Shown: positions 1 through 8,325, counted from the stretch's first letter. The stretch: DNA of 22,048 nucleotides from Bacillota bacterium (GCA_007121375.1 SKLX01000191.1:1-22048); one strand, 5' to 3'. Numbers and translations are program-made. The notes: a model not told the origin generated them from the letters alone.

Positions 1-486
1 AGCCCCCCGGTAGACCTCCCCCTGGGCGATTATCCCCCCGCCTATGCCTGTGCTGACGGTAATATAGATCAGATGGGATTTTCCCTGGCCGGCCCCTCGC
101 CGGTATTCCCCGTAGGCAGCTGCGTTGGCGTCATTTTCTACAAAAACGGGAAGGCGGATTTTTTCCTCCAGGAGCTGGCCCAGGGGGATCTCCTTCCACT
201 TTTTCAGGTTGGGGGACTCCATGATGAGCCCCTTTTTAAAATTATAAAAACCTGCAGCGCAGATCCCCGCTGCCAGGACTTCTTCTTTTTTTATTTCCGT
301 CAGCCGGATTACTTCCTCCACGCTGTCGGCTATCTGGTTAATTATCGCCTGGGGACCTTCCTGGGCCCGGGTTTCCTCCTTTTTACGCAGGAGTATTTTA
401 CCCTCCCTATCGGCGACTACCGTAAGAATTTTGGTGCCCCCCAGGTCAATACCAATTAAATAAGGTTTTTGGTTCACATTTGCCAT
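1..486 (-). CDS. ROK-family glucokinase, N-terminal part (cut by window edge)
   Basis: The 162 visible residues start at an ATG with a GAGGGAG ribosome site 7-10 bases upstream; the C-terminal half lies outside the window. Seen: the ATP phosphate-binding loop GIDLGGTK (residues 12-19), ENDANAAA (117-124) whose Asp119 is the expected catalytic base, and the second phosphate loop TVSTGIGGG (143-151). These are the signatures of ROK sugar kinases, and this arrangement is closest to bacterial glucokinases, which make glucose-6-phosphate from glucose and ATP in the cytosol. The zinc-binding CxCGxxGC motif usual in ROK proteins would fall beyond the edge and cannot be checked. It is the last visible gene of the minus-strand operon, 63 bases after a glucoamylase gene that would supply its glucose. 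A fructokinase or N-acetylmannosamine kinase is the alternative, but the neighbours favour glucose. Confidence 0.9.
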   Translation of the reverse strand, partial: MANVNQKPYLIGIDLGGTKILTVVADREGKILLRKKEETRAQEGPQAIINQIADSVEEVIRLTEIKKEEVLAAGICAAGFYNFKKGLIMESPNLKKWKEIPLGQLLEEKIRLPVFVENDANAAAYGEYRRGAGQGKSHLIYITVSTGIGGGIIAQGEVYRGA

Positions 487-503
487 AAGACCACTCCCTC
501 ACC

Positions 504-538
504 ATAATAAGGGGGAATAGTATGATTCCCTCTATTAT
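504..538. repeat. Inverted repeat / intercistronic hairpin between GH15 and ROK genes
   Basis: GGGAAT (513-518) pairs with ATTCCC (525-530) around a 6-base loop. The stem extends outward by three pairs (one G-T) and then, after a bulged A at 509, by ATAAT/ATTAT (504-508 with 534-538). No T-run follows on the minus strand, where the next feature is the kinase ribosome site, so a simple terminator is unlikely. It may stabilise the upstream mRNA or tune expression of the kinase. Confidence 0.5.
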
Positions 539-549
539 AAGTCATTTTA

Positions 550-2538
550 TCATTCCCATTCGGGGGAAACCCGGCTGGAGACCAGGAGCTCCTGGTATTT
601 TTCCGTGTAAGCCACCACCACATGGACAAAGGTAGCATGGGACCAGGTCAGGGGGGCTACGGAAACAGGTTCCCCGCTGTAGGGATGGAGCTGCTCCGAA
701 AGGATCCCTGAAGACATGGTTTTTTGCTGGACCCACTTGATAATCTCCAGGGGTTTTTTTAGCTCCTCCAGGGTTATGGCCCTTTCAATATGCCACAGGG
801 CCAGCCACAGGGTGCAGATTATCCAGGGGTTACCGGGGACCCGCTCCAGGTCGTGGGACTTTTGAAAATAGTAATCGTTGGTATAGCGGGCTGCTCCCCC
901 CACCTGGGTCTTGACCCACAAGCCCAGCTCCGTCTGCTTCATGGTGGCCTCTACCCGGGGATCAGAGGCGGGTAAAACCCCAAAAGCAAATATGGCAAAA
1001 ATGCTGCTTTCCAGGGTAGGATCCTTTTTATAGCCCTCCTTTTGAATATAAATCCCCCTCACAAATCTATTCAAGGACTCGTCAAAAAGATGCTCTAAAA
1101 TTCCCTTCTTTATATTATCCGCCGTCATGGCGTAAATTTCCGCCCTTTCTTCGTCGGTAAGAAGGGAAGCAAAATAAGCAGCAGCCCTTAACCCGGCGTA
1201 AACGGAAGCAGCGGTAAAGGTAAAAATACCCCGCCTTTCTTCCCACAGATCATGGCTCTCGTCGGGAAGGCCCAGTTCGGATATCATGTAGTTAACCATA
1301 AAATCTCCCGAGGGCCGGATAAGGCTCCGGTATAACCTCTGGATCATTTCCAGGTCCGGGTTCTTCTGGTAGTAATGCCACAGGGAATAAAGGACCAGGG
1401 CCGTTTCGTCCTCCTGGATGGGAAGTACGGGTTTACCCTCCAGGTACCAGGGGTGCCAGCTGGACCCAGCTGTCCCGTCGGGGTTGTATTTATGGAGCAA
1501 AAATCCCTCATCCGTTAAAGAATTCTCACAAAAACTAAAAAAGTTTGTAGCAATCTCAAAATAGCCGGCCATAATTAAAGGGATAACCACCAGGGCCCCA
1601 TCCCGGGGCCACATGTAACAATAGTGGTCCCGGTTAAACTGGAGGATGTCCGAGTCATTGGCAGCTATTACCGCCCCGTTATAGTTAATCTGGGTCCGGG
1701 TGATAAGAAGGCTCCTCTTGTAAAGGTCAATAATTTCCGAGGGGAGGTTGGCAAAATCAGGGCTCACCTTGTTAACCCAGTTGCGCCAGTAGCCCTCCAC
1801 CCGGCGCAGCAAAACCTCCGGGGACCTGCTCAACACAAATATGTTTAAATCCTTTATTTCCTGATAGTTTTTACCTACGGCTATCCAGTAATACACGGTA
1901 CCCTCGCCCTTTGCTTCAAGGGTTAACTTGAAGCTGATGGTGCTGTCCACTGAGCCCTGGGCAATGGGGTTACCCTCCAGGATACCGTCCTCCGCATCCC
2001 TCCAGGTGCCTTCCGCCCCGCCAAAACGCTTTATTCCCGTAGTAAACTGGTGGATTTTCCCGTCCCCCACCCGGCCGTTGGCTAAAAAATACTTGTCCCT
2101 CTTGAAGTGGTACAGGGCATCCACATTGGGGTTGTAGAGGGCCGTATCTCCCACTTCGCTTTCATCTATGGAAAAATCGTGAGTAAAAAAAACCCGGACT
2201 TCCCTCTCCCGGTCCGCCAGGTTTTTTACCACCATCTTTCTTAAAAATAAGTTATCCCTGTAGTGAACGGCATCATTTATTACCACCTGAAGGCCCAACC
2301 TTTTATTTTCAGCTTTTACATCGGTAACCAGGGTATCTTTTTTGTACCTGAGGCTCCGGTGCCAATCCCCTTCATAACACCAGGAGAACTGATCTTCTAC
2401 CCAGATACCAAAGCTGTTGTGGTGACCACCAATATGGTTAAGCTGGCCCACGTTGGGATAATAAAAATCCCGCATATTCATAACACTATCAAAATTAACC
2501 AGCACTCTACTGTTACCGATTACAAGGGCCCTTGCCAC
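550..2538 (-). CDS. Glycoside hydrolase family 15 glucoamylase-like protein
   Basis: 662 residues, GTG start with an AAGGAGG site overlapping the stop of the preceding gene. An N-terminal beta-sandwich-type region (about 1-255) precedes an (alpha/alpha)6 barrel (about 265-650), the bacterial GH15 layout. Seen: FNRDHYCYMWPRDGA (301-315), the conserved substrate-pocket stretch; DLWEERRG (430-437), whose Glu433 matches the catalytic acid; and SGILSEQLHP (610-619), whose Glu615 matches the catalytic base. Family members release glucose from non-reducing ends of alpha-glucans, and some act on trehalose or isomalto-oligosaccharides. There is no signal peptide, so it should act in the cytosol on stored or imported glucan, feeding the adjacent ROK kinase. 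Substrate (starch/glycogen, trehalose or dextrin) cannot be settled from sequence. Length is normal for the family. Confidence 0.93.
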   Translation of the reverse strand: MARALVIGNSRVLVNFDSVMNMRDFYYPNVGQLNHIGGHHNSFGIWVEDQFSWCYEGDWHRSLRYKKDTLVTDVKAENKRLGLQVVINDAVHYRDNLFLRKMVVKNLADREREVRVFFTHDFSIDESEVGDTALYNPNVDALYHFKRDKYFLANGRVGDGKIHQFTTGIKRFGGAEGTWRDAEDGILEGNPIAQGSVDSTISFKLTLEAKGEGTVYYWIAVGKNYQEIKDLNIFVLSRSPEVLLRRVEGYWRNWVNKVSPDFANLPSEIIDLYKRSLLITRTQINYNGAVIAANDSDILQFNRDHYCYMWPRDGALVVIPLIMAGYFEIATNFFSFCENSLTDEGFLLHKYNPDGTAGSSWHPWYLEGKPVLPIQEDETALVLYSLWHYYQKNPDLEMIQRLYRSLIRPSGDFMVNYMISELGLPDESHDLWEERRGIFTFTAASVYAGLRAAAYFASLLTDEERAEIYAMTADNIKKGILEHLFDESLNRFVRGIYIQKEGYKKDPTLESSIFAIFAFGVLPASDPRVEATMKQTELGLWVKTQVGGAARYTNDYYFQKSHDLERVPGNPWIICTLWLALWHIERAITLEELKKPLEIIKWVQQKTMSSGILSEQLHPYSGEPVSVAPLTWSHATFVHVVVAYTEKYQELLVSSRVSPEWE

Positions 2539-2550
2539 CAGAACTCCTCC

Positions 2551-5043
2551 TTACCCGTTACCGCCTTCAGCCTGGAGTTCCTTTATCATGTCTGCATAAT
2601 GAGAAGCAAGCTTTTTCGCTTCTTCAGGAGAAGAACTTTCGCTTATAATATTGAAGGCGGGCTCGTTAGCATCAGGAATAATTAAAGTCCATCCCTTTTG
2701 GTGAAAAATCTTTATACCGTCTATGGTTTCAACCTTCTGGTCCTTTAATTCATCAAATAACTTTCCCATGATTCTGCCAATTTCACTCCAGCTGGTGGGT
2801 AAAGACAGCCTGTACATGGAGAAGGAAGGTATTTCATCCACCACCTGGGAAAGCCTCATATCCCGCCGGGCCAGGTGATCTAAAAGGAGGACCAGGCTGT
2901 AAAGGGCATCAAAGTGGAGCTGAAAATAATTATCCCGGACCACCTCCATGACGGACCTGGGACTCACCCGGGTCCTTACCACTTCCCCCTTGTATTTTTC
3001 CGCCAGCTTTTCTATCACCGAGGGAGCCGACACAGGTGCCCCCACTTTTTTCTGCTGGGAAGAGCTTAAAACAGATATAACATTGAGGGCCGTTTTAATT
3101 TCATTGGATAAAATTTCTCCCTTTTCCGTTACCAGGGTTATCCTTTCTCCGTTACGATCGATGGATACCCCCAGGTCGGCATTGCTTCTTACCACGGAAT
3201 CCGCCAGGGCCTGGAGGGGATTAGTACCCTTTGTTCCAGACACCGCCTGCCTCCCGGTGACACCACCTTTGGTGTAAGTAGGAGCGGGGCCCTCCTGTCT
3301 GGTTAAGGAAATAACCTGGCAGCCCAGCTTTTCCAGGAGGGGCATTATCAGGGAAGAAAGGTTGTCATAATCGTAATCTACCACCAGGCGGTAGTACTTC
3401 CGCCGAAGCAGGTCCGCCTGGACCGTCCTGACGATCCTTTCCACATAAGCATCCGTCAGCTGAGGCATGTATTTAAATTCTCCCATTTTCTTAAAGTTTA
3501 CCCGGCGGAATTCCTCCTGCTGCAGGGAATTTTCTATTTTCCTCTCCCAGCCGCGGGGAGCGTTAATGCCGTATTCATCCAAAAATTCAATCATTATCTT
3601 GAAGTCCTCTTCCTCCACCAGGCGTATATGGGCACCTCCCTGGACGGAAAGGACCCTTACAGCATACCGGTTAACAGGAGCAGTGGCCGTACCTATATCA
3701 ACGGTATTTATTCCTGTGGATAAAAGGCCGGCACAAAAAGCCCTTTTTAAAACCTGAGCAAAGTCGTCCCTGTCGGAACTGACAGCTATTTCCATCCCCG
3801 GTTCCAGGACAGTACCGTAAGCTGCCGCCAATTTTACAACAAATTCAGGAGTAATCTCCACGTTGGGTATCCCCCAAATACCCGAAAGGCCAAAGTAATG
3901 GCGTCCCACCTTTTCCCTCCACACCAGGGAGGTGTTGACGGTGCTGTTATCCTCCACTTTTTTCCTGGGCCAGAGCTTTACATCCGGCTCCAGGGTGCTG
4001 TTTACCCCCAGGCTACAATGGTCTGCCACAATAGACCCCTCCAGGAGGGTGGCTTTGGCTTTTAATACGCACTGGCTGCCGATAATAGTACCCCTGAGCT
4101 CCGCCTGGGGACCCACATAGTTATGGTTCCAGAGAAGGGACCTCTTCAGGGTAGCCCCCTCTTCAATAGTATTGTTATCCCCCATAACAGTATATTCTTC
4201 CAGGACCGCTTTATTTTTAATGGTGCAGTTATTGCCCACAAAAATGGGCCCCTTCACTTCTGCCTGGGGGTCTATCCTGGTATTTTCCCCCACCCAAATG
4301 TCTTTCCCCATTTTCGTCCCCTCCAGGGGAACATCAATTTTTCCCTGGAGTATGTCCATATGGGTTTGGCGGTACTGGCCCAGGTCCCCAATATCACTCC
4401 AGTAGCCCCGGGCAGTAAAGCCGTAGAGGGGAATATCCTTTTCCAGCATAAGAGGAAAAAGATCACGGCTGTAATCGAAAAAAGTTTCCTGGGGGTAAAG
4501 GTCAAATATCTCGGGTTCCATAATGTAAATCCCCGTATTCACCGTATCACTGAAGACTTCACCCCAGCCTGGTTTTTCCAGGTAGCGGGTTATCCGGTTA
4601 TTCCCGTCCAGGGTGCATACCCCAAACTCCAGGGGATTATCTACCCTGGTCAGGAGAAGGGTGCACATCCCCTTTTTCTCCCTGTGAAAGTCCAGGGCCT
4701 TTTTCAAATCAAAATCTGTCAGGGCATCCCCGCTTATCACCACAAAGGTTTCATCCAAAAAATCAGCGGCATTCCTCACCCCTCCTGCCGTTCCCAAAGG
4801 AATATGTTCTTCAAAATAAGTAAGGTTAACGCCAAACTCTTCCCCTTCTCCGAAGTAGTCTTCGATTCTTTTAGGAAGGTGCTGAAGTGTAACGGCAATA
4901 TCGGTAATACCGTACTTTTTCAAAAGTTCTATAGTATAAAGCATCAAAGGCTTGTTCATAACAGGCATCATGGGCTTGGGCAGGGTGCAGGTCAAAGGCC
5001 TTAGCCGGGAGCCCTTGCCCCCCGCCATAATTACCGCTTTCAT
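2551..5043 (-). CDS. NDP-sugar pyrophosphorylase fused to degenerate phosphomannomutase-like domain
   Basis: 830 residues, ATG start; the upstream ribosome site (AAAGGAG) overlaps a run of AT. Domains: nucleotidyltransferase 1-235 with GGKGSRLRPLT (8-18), LPKP (21-24), metal Asp106 in SGDALTD and WSDIGD (215-220); left-handed beta-helix hexapeptide repeats about 245-375; phosphohexomutase-like region about 380-830. The first domain should make an NDP-sugar (GDP-mannose or ADP/UDP/dTDP-glucose) from NTP and sugar-1-phosphate. The mutase region has lost every catalytic signature: the phosphoserine loop reads SVQGGAHIRL (466-475), the metal loop GVSIDRNGERI (625-635), and the phosphate-binding C-terminus PDANEPAFNI (790-799). 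This two-domain layout is known in Bacillota, cyanobacteria and archaea, usually annotated mannose-1-phosphate guanylyltransferase. The intact mutase is encoded just upstream, 59 bases away. Confidence 0.92.
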   Translation of the reverse strand: MKAVIMAGGKGSRLRPLTCTLPKPMMPVMNKPLMLYTIELLKKYGITDIAVTLQHLPKRIEDYFGEGEEFGVNLTYFEEHIPLGTAGGVRNAADFLDETFVVISGDALTDFDLKKALDFHREKKGMCTLLLTRVDNPLEFGVCTLDGNNRITRYLEKPGWGEVFSDTVNTGIYIMEPEIFDLYPQETFFDYSRDLFPLMLEKDIPLYGFTARGYWSDIGDLGQYRQTHMDILQGKIDVPLEGTKMGKDIWVGENTRIDPQAEVKGPIFVGNNCTIKNKAVLEEYTVMGDNNTIEEGATLKRSLLWNHNYVGPQAELRGTIIGSQCVLKAKATLLEGSIVADHCSLGVNSTLEPDVKLWPRKKVEDNSTVNTSLVWREKVGRHYFGLSGIWGIPNVEITPEFVVKLAAAYGTVLEPGMEIAVSSDRDDFAQVLKRAFCAGLLSTGINTVDIGTATAPVNRYAVRVLSVQGGAHIRLVEEEDFKIMIEFLDEYGINAPRGWERKIENSLQQEEFRRVNFKKMGEFKYMPQLTDAYVERIVRTVQADLLRRKYYRLVVDYDYDNLSSLIMPLLEKLGCQVISLTRQEGPAPTYTKGGVTGRQAVSGTKGTNPLQALADSVVRSNADLGVSIDRNGERITLVTEKGEILSNEIKTALNVISVLSSSQQKKVGAPVSAPSVIEKLAEKYKGEVVRTRVSPRSVMEVVRDNYFQLHFDALYSLVLLLDHLARRDMRLSQVVDEIPSFSMYRLSLPTSWSEIGRIMGKLFDELKDQKVETIDGIKIFHQKGWTLIIPDANEPAFNIISESSSPEEAKKLASHYADMIKELQAEGGNG

Positions 5044-5102
5044 AATTATAATTCACTCCTTTAAGACAAAATCCTTTAATAAATTGCTTAAAAAAGTAAG
5101 GG

Positions 5103-6524
5103 TTAAAGGCCTATACTTTCCTTTACTTCCTTTTGAATGGCTAAAACCTCCTCCTCCGAGGAGGCCTCGGCATAAATGCGAAAAACGGGTTCCGTCCCCG
5201 AAGCTCTGATAAGACACCAGCTTTCATCCTCCAGGAGGAATTTCCATCCGTCCCTCAAATTGCCTGTCAATACCCTTTTACCATTGATGGAGTAAGGGTC
5301 GTAGTCTTCAAGCTTTTTAAGGACCTTTTCCTTTTTCTCCTGGGTGCACTCAATATCCAGGCGGCGGCTGATAAGACGGCCGTACTCATTGTAGATGTCT
5401 TCCATTATATCCATGGGGTCTTTACCCTCCATGGCCATCATTTCCAGGAAGAGGAGGCATCCCAGGATGCCGTCCTTTTCCGGGATATGGCCCTTTATAC
5501 TCAGGCCTCCGCTTTCTTCTCCACCGAAAAAGGCTTTTTTGTTCAGCATCAGTTCACCAATATGTTTAAACCCTACAGGGGTTTCTTCTACTACCACCTC
5601 GTGTTCCCGCCCTATCCTGTCCAGCATATGGGTGGTGGCCACTGTCCTGCCTACTATTCCTTTCCAGTTCCTGGTCTTTATCAGGTGTTTTAAAAGGATG
5701 AAAAGGATCTGGTTGGGGCTAAAGAAGTTGCCCCGGCTGTCAATAATCCCTAACCGGTCGGCGTCACCATCCAGGGCCAGGCCTATATCCGCCTCCTGCT
5801 CCCTGACTTTAAACTGGAGGGAAGCCAGGTTTTTCTGGGTGGGGTCGGGAAGGAGATTCCCAAAAAAGGCATCCCGGGTAGAATTTATGTTGCTGACGGT
5901 GCATCCCAGGGAGGTTAGCAGCTTTTCCAGGTAACCCATACCTGCTCCATGCATGGGGTCCACAATTATTTTTAAGCCTGAACGGCGTATGGCCTCGGTG
6001 TTCACCAGGCTCTGCAGATGCTGCAGGTAACTGTTTTGGGGGTTACAGCTTTTTATAAGGCCTGTATCCTTCCCCTCTTGCCAGTCCATAATTTCAATAT
6101 CGCCTGTTTCCTTAATCTTATTTACATTTTCCATAATCCTATCGGTTATGTGAAGAGTAGCAGGTCCTGCATAGTGGGGTATAAATTTTATGCCGTGGTA
6201 ACGGGGGGGATTATGGCTGGCGGTAAGCATTATGGCCCCGGCCGCTTTCTTGGTCTGAACACTAAAAGCTACAGCAGGAGTGGGAGTAGGATGGGGGGTC
6301 TGATAGACCTTGATCCAGTTGCCGGCCATCACTTCTGCCACCTCAGTGGCAAACTCCTCAGAAAGAAAACGGGGATCAAAACCTACCACAATACCCTGTT
6401 TATCCATGCCTGCTTCTTTGATGTAATCAGCTACCGCCTGGGATACCACTCTAACATTTTCAAAGGTGAATTCATCGGCAATAATTGCCCTCCACCCATC
6501 GGTACCAAATTTGATTTCTGACAC
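5103..6524 (-). CDS. Phosphoglucomutase/phosphomannomutase family protein
   Basis: 473 residues, GTG start with an AAAGGAGG site 8 bases upstream. All four alpha-D-phosphohexomutase motifs are present: TASHNP with phosphoserine Ser103 (101-106), the magnesium loop DGDADR (252-257), sugar-binding GGEESGG (334-340) and phosphate-binding RASGTEP (440-446). It should interconvert glucose-6-P and glucose-1-P and/or the mannose equivalents in the cytosol. First gene of the four-gene minus-strand operon. It would link glucose-6-P from the ROK kinase to the sugar-1-P used by the pyrophosphorylase downstream. GEESG does not by itself separate glucose from mannose specificity. A phosphoglucosamine mutase is less likely, since GlmM normally has a different serine-loop context and sits with cdaA/ybbR. 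Confidence 0.94.
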   Translation of the reverse strand: MSEIKFGTDGWRAIIADEFTFENVRVVSQAVADYIKEAGMDKQGIVVGFDPRFLSEEFATEVAEVMAGNWIKVYQTPHPTPTPAVAFSVQTKKAAGAIMLTASHNPPRYHGIKFIPHYAGPATLHITDRIMENVNKIKETGDIEIMDWQEGKDTGLIKSCNPQNSYLQHLQSLVNTEAIRRSGLKIIVDPMHGAGMGYLEKLLTSLGCTVSNINSTRDAFFGNLLPDPTQKNLASLQFKVREQEADIGLALDGDADRLGIIDSRGNFFSPNQILFILLKHLIKTRNWKGIVGRTVATTHMLDRIGREHEVVVEETPVGFKHIGELMLNKKAFFGGEESGGLSIKGHIPEKDGILGCLLFLEMMAMEGKDPMDIMEDIYNEYGRLISRRLDIECTQEKKEKVLKKLEDYDPYSINGKRVLTGNLRDGWKFLLEDESWCLIRASGTEPVFRIYAEASSEEEVLAIQKEVKESIGL

Positions 6525-6544
6525 AAAAAAGCCTCCTTTAAATA

Positions 6545-6568
6545 TAAACAGGCAATCCTGCCTGTTTA
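6545..6568. repeat. Perfect 10-bp inverted repeat in leader of the sugar operon
   Basis: TAAACAGGCA (6545-6554) and TGCCTGTTTA (6559-6568) are exact reverse complements with a 4-base spacer. It lies downstream of the minus-strand promoter at 6620-6648 and about 14 bases before the mutase ribosome site. Either a repressor operator (24-bp palindrome) or a leader-RNA hairpin would fit; no T-run follows on either strand, which argues against a terminator. Confidence 0.65.
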
Positions 6569-6619
6569 CCTTTATTATCTGAAGAATTGCTTTCCCTTAT
6601 AATATTCTTTCGTGAGATA

Positions 6620-6648
6620 ATTATAACTTATACACCACTAATTGTCCA
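6620..6648 (-). promoter_or_regulatory. Sigma-A type promoter of the sugar-phosphate operon
   Basis: On the minus strand TGGACA (6643-6648), a 17-base spacer and TATAAT (6620-6625). One mismatch to TTGACA, perfect -10 and optimal spacing. Transcription would start near 6613 and run through the mutase, pyrophosphorylase, GH15 and ROK genes, passing the inverted repeat at 6545-6568. Confidence 0.75.
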
Positions 6649-6729
6649 TTATTAGTATACTTTCCCCAAGCATCTATTGTCTAATTATGATAAAATATCC
6701 TTAAATACCTTTTTTCCGGGAGAATATTT

Positions 6730-7497
6730 ATGGAAGCAGAATTCCAGGTTTTAGCAAATGATGTCAAAATCCGGGGCAAATATTTTAGTCCTTCCCCCCA
6801 GGGTAAAGAAAATTTTCCTGTCTTGTGCATCTGCCACGGGATACCCGGAGGAAGGCCCGGGAGTTCCCCCTTCGCCCCCAGCTATGAGAGGATAGCAAAG
6901 GAATTAAGCCGGGAAGGGTTTTTTACCCTTACCTTTAATTTTCGGGGAACGGGGAAAAGTGAAGGCAACTTTGACCTGGAGGGGTGGAAAGAAGATCTAA
7001 GGGCAGTCCTGGCATATGTGAAAACCCTTACCCAGTCAGGAAGCATCAACCTTTTAGGTTTCAGCGCCGGCGGAGCCCTGGCCCTTTACCACGGAGTCAG
7101 GGATAGGGACATCTCCTCCCTGGTCCTGGCCGCCTGCCCTGCCCGTTTCGACTTTATGGTAGGTGAAGAAAACCTGGAGGAAGTACTGGAAGCTTTAAGA
7201 AAAAGGGGAATCATCAGGGATGAAAGTTTCCCCAGGGACCCCCACCAGTGGTTAAGCGGAGCCCTCTCCCTGAAGCCCGAGGAGGAAATACACCGGTTTG
7301 CGCCCCGGCCCCTCCTTCTCCTCCACGGCACCCAGGACCGGGTGGTTCCCCTGGAACATGCCTGGCGCCTCTACAGGGCCGCCGGCCAGCCAAAAGAATT
7401 AAAGGTTTTGGAAGGACTGGGACACCGGCTAAGGCAGTACCCGGAAGTGATTGATACTGCTGTAGATTGGATAAAAAGGAGACTGAATGAAAAATGA
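6730..7497 (+). CDS. Alpha/beta hydrolase (serine hydrolase, esterase/peptidase-like)
   Basis: 255 residues, ATG start with a CGGGAG site 8 bases upstream. Alpha/beta-hydrolase fold with a complete triad: nucleophile elbow GFSAGG (110-115, Ser112), Asp203 in GTQDRVVP and His232 in GLGHRLR. The oxyanion loop is ICHGIPGG (34-41), and a small lid-like insertion lies about 140-185. No signal peptide or membrane segment, so cytosolic. Resembles the dienelactone-hydrolase/acyl-peptidase-like group (BAAT/Hydrolase_4 type), whose substrates are rarely known; esters or short acyl conjugates are plausible. It is transcribed divergently from the sugar-phosphate operon and converges on the tRNA thiolase gene, 15 bases between the stops, so it appears to be monocistronic. 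The -35/-10 pair upstream is not clear. Specificity unknown. Confidence 0.85.
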   Translation: MEAEFQVLANDVKIRGKYFSPSPQGKENFPVLCICHGIPGGRPGSSPFAPSYERIAKELSREGFFTLTFNFRGTGKSEGNFDLEGWKEDLRAVLAYVKTLTQSGSINLLGFSAGGALALYHGVRDRDISSLVLAACPARFDFMVGEENLEEVLEALRKRGIIRDESFPRDPHQWLSGALSLKPEEEIHRFAPRPLLLLHGTQDRVVPLEHAWRLYRAAGQPKELKVLEGLGHRLRQYPEVIDTAVDWIKRRLNEK

Positions 7498-7502
7498 ACA
7501 TT

Positions 7503-7524
7503 AAGGGGATAATCAATCCCCCTT
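7503..7524. terminator. Possible weak bidirectional terminator between convergent genes
   Basis: GGGGAT (7505-7510) pairs with ATCCCC (7516-7521), and AA/TT can extend the stem across a bulged C. The stem-loop spans the stop of the minus-strand gene and directly follows the plus-strand stop at 7497. On the plus strand the tail is only CTTCTTCTCC, and on the minus strand there is no clean T-run, so termination is uncertain. Confidence 0.35.
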
Positions 7525-8250
7525 CTTCTCCGGCCACAACCTGTCCTTTTCTATCCGCTGAAGGGCCAGCCATAGGCGGTGACGAACCCGGGGAATCCTT
7601 TCTTCCACATGGTTTAATATTTCCTTAACCACCTGCCTTTTAGTTTTACCGGAAACGGGGCAGGGGTTTTTTATTTGGGGAAGAGGGGCCTTTTGGGAAA
7701 AGGCGGTGAGATTTCTTTCAGGAATATAAATGAGGGGCCTGATGAGGGTTAAATCCTTTCGATCCAGATAAGTAAGGGGGAGGAAAGTCCTGGTTCTACC
7801 CTCATAAAACATGCTTAAAAAAAGGGTTTCAATGGCATCATCCAGGTGATGGCCCAAAGCCACCTTGTTGCATCCCAGCTCTTTGGCCCGGTTATCCAGG
7901 GCGCCTCTCCTCATCCTGGAACAAAGGGAGCAGGGGTTTTTTTCTTTTCGGGTCTCAAAAATGATGGGCCCTATGCGGGTATCCACCTGGTGGTAGGATA
8001 CTCCTAAAGCCCGACAAATTTCCTCCACAGGCCCGTAGTCCACCTCCCAGCCCAGGTTCACCAGCACCCCTTCCAGTTGAAATTTTACCGGCAAAGATTT
8101 TTGCAGGTACCGGAGGACATAAAGAAGTATCATGCTGTCTTTTCCTCCAGAAAGACCTACAGCTATCCGGTCCCCCTCCTGGATCATCTCATGATCCAGG
8201 AGGGCTTTTTTTGTTCGGGAAAGTATAAAGCCAGGTACTTTAATTTTCAT
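7513..8250 (-). CDS. TtcA-type PP-loop ATPase, probable tRNA 2-thiocytidine synthetase
   Basis: Start set at the ATG at 8250, because GGTGAT, a match to the extended anti-Shine-Dalgarno, lies 5 bases before it; an upstream in-frame TTG at 8265 lacks a site. 245 residues. Seen: PP-loop SGGKDS (34-39) that adenylates the target base, the CSLC pair (Cys107, Cys110) and a third Cys197 in NPCPVSG. These match the three ligands of the [4Fe-4S] cluster in TtcA. TtcA proteins thiolate C32 of certain tRNAs. LGHHLDDAIETLF (132-144) is also typical of the family. It is shorter than the E. coli enzyme (about 310 residues), as clostridial members generally are. Other PP-loop proteins (TilS, TtuA/Ncs6) are less likely: there is no TilS C-terminal domain and no TtuA zinc fingers. 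Confidence 0.85.
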   Translation of the reverse strand: MKIKVPGFILSRTKKALLDHEMIQEGDRIAVGLSGGKDSMILLYVLRYLQKSLPVKFQLEGVLVNLGWEVDYGPVEEICRALGVSYHQVDTRIGPIIFETRKEKNPCSLCSRMRRGALDNRAKELGCNKVALGHHLDDAIETLFLSMFYEGRTRTFLPLTYLDRKDLTLIRPLIYIPERNLTAFSQKAPLPQIKNPCPVSGKTKRQVVKEILNHVEERIPRVRHRLWLALQRIEKDRLWPEKKGD

Positions 8251-8325
8251 ATATATCACCGTCAAATATTATTTTCATATTCATGTTTTATAATTTTAAC
8301 ACACTTGATTAAAAGATGGTAGGCA

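Noticed and set aside
4123..5004. Long plus-strand open frame (293 codons) opposite the pyrophosphorylase
   Set aside because: It lies entirely antisense to the well-supported nucleotidyltransferase domain, has no ribosome site and its protein shows no domain pattern. Long antisense frames are expected opposite GC-rich third positions.
8251..8265. TTG start for the TtcA-type gene five codons upstream
   Set aside because: No ribosome site before it, whereas GGTGAT sits properly ahead of the ATG at 8250.
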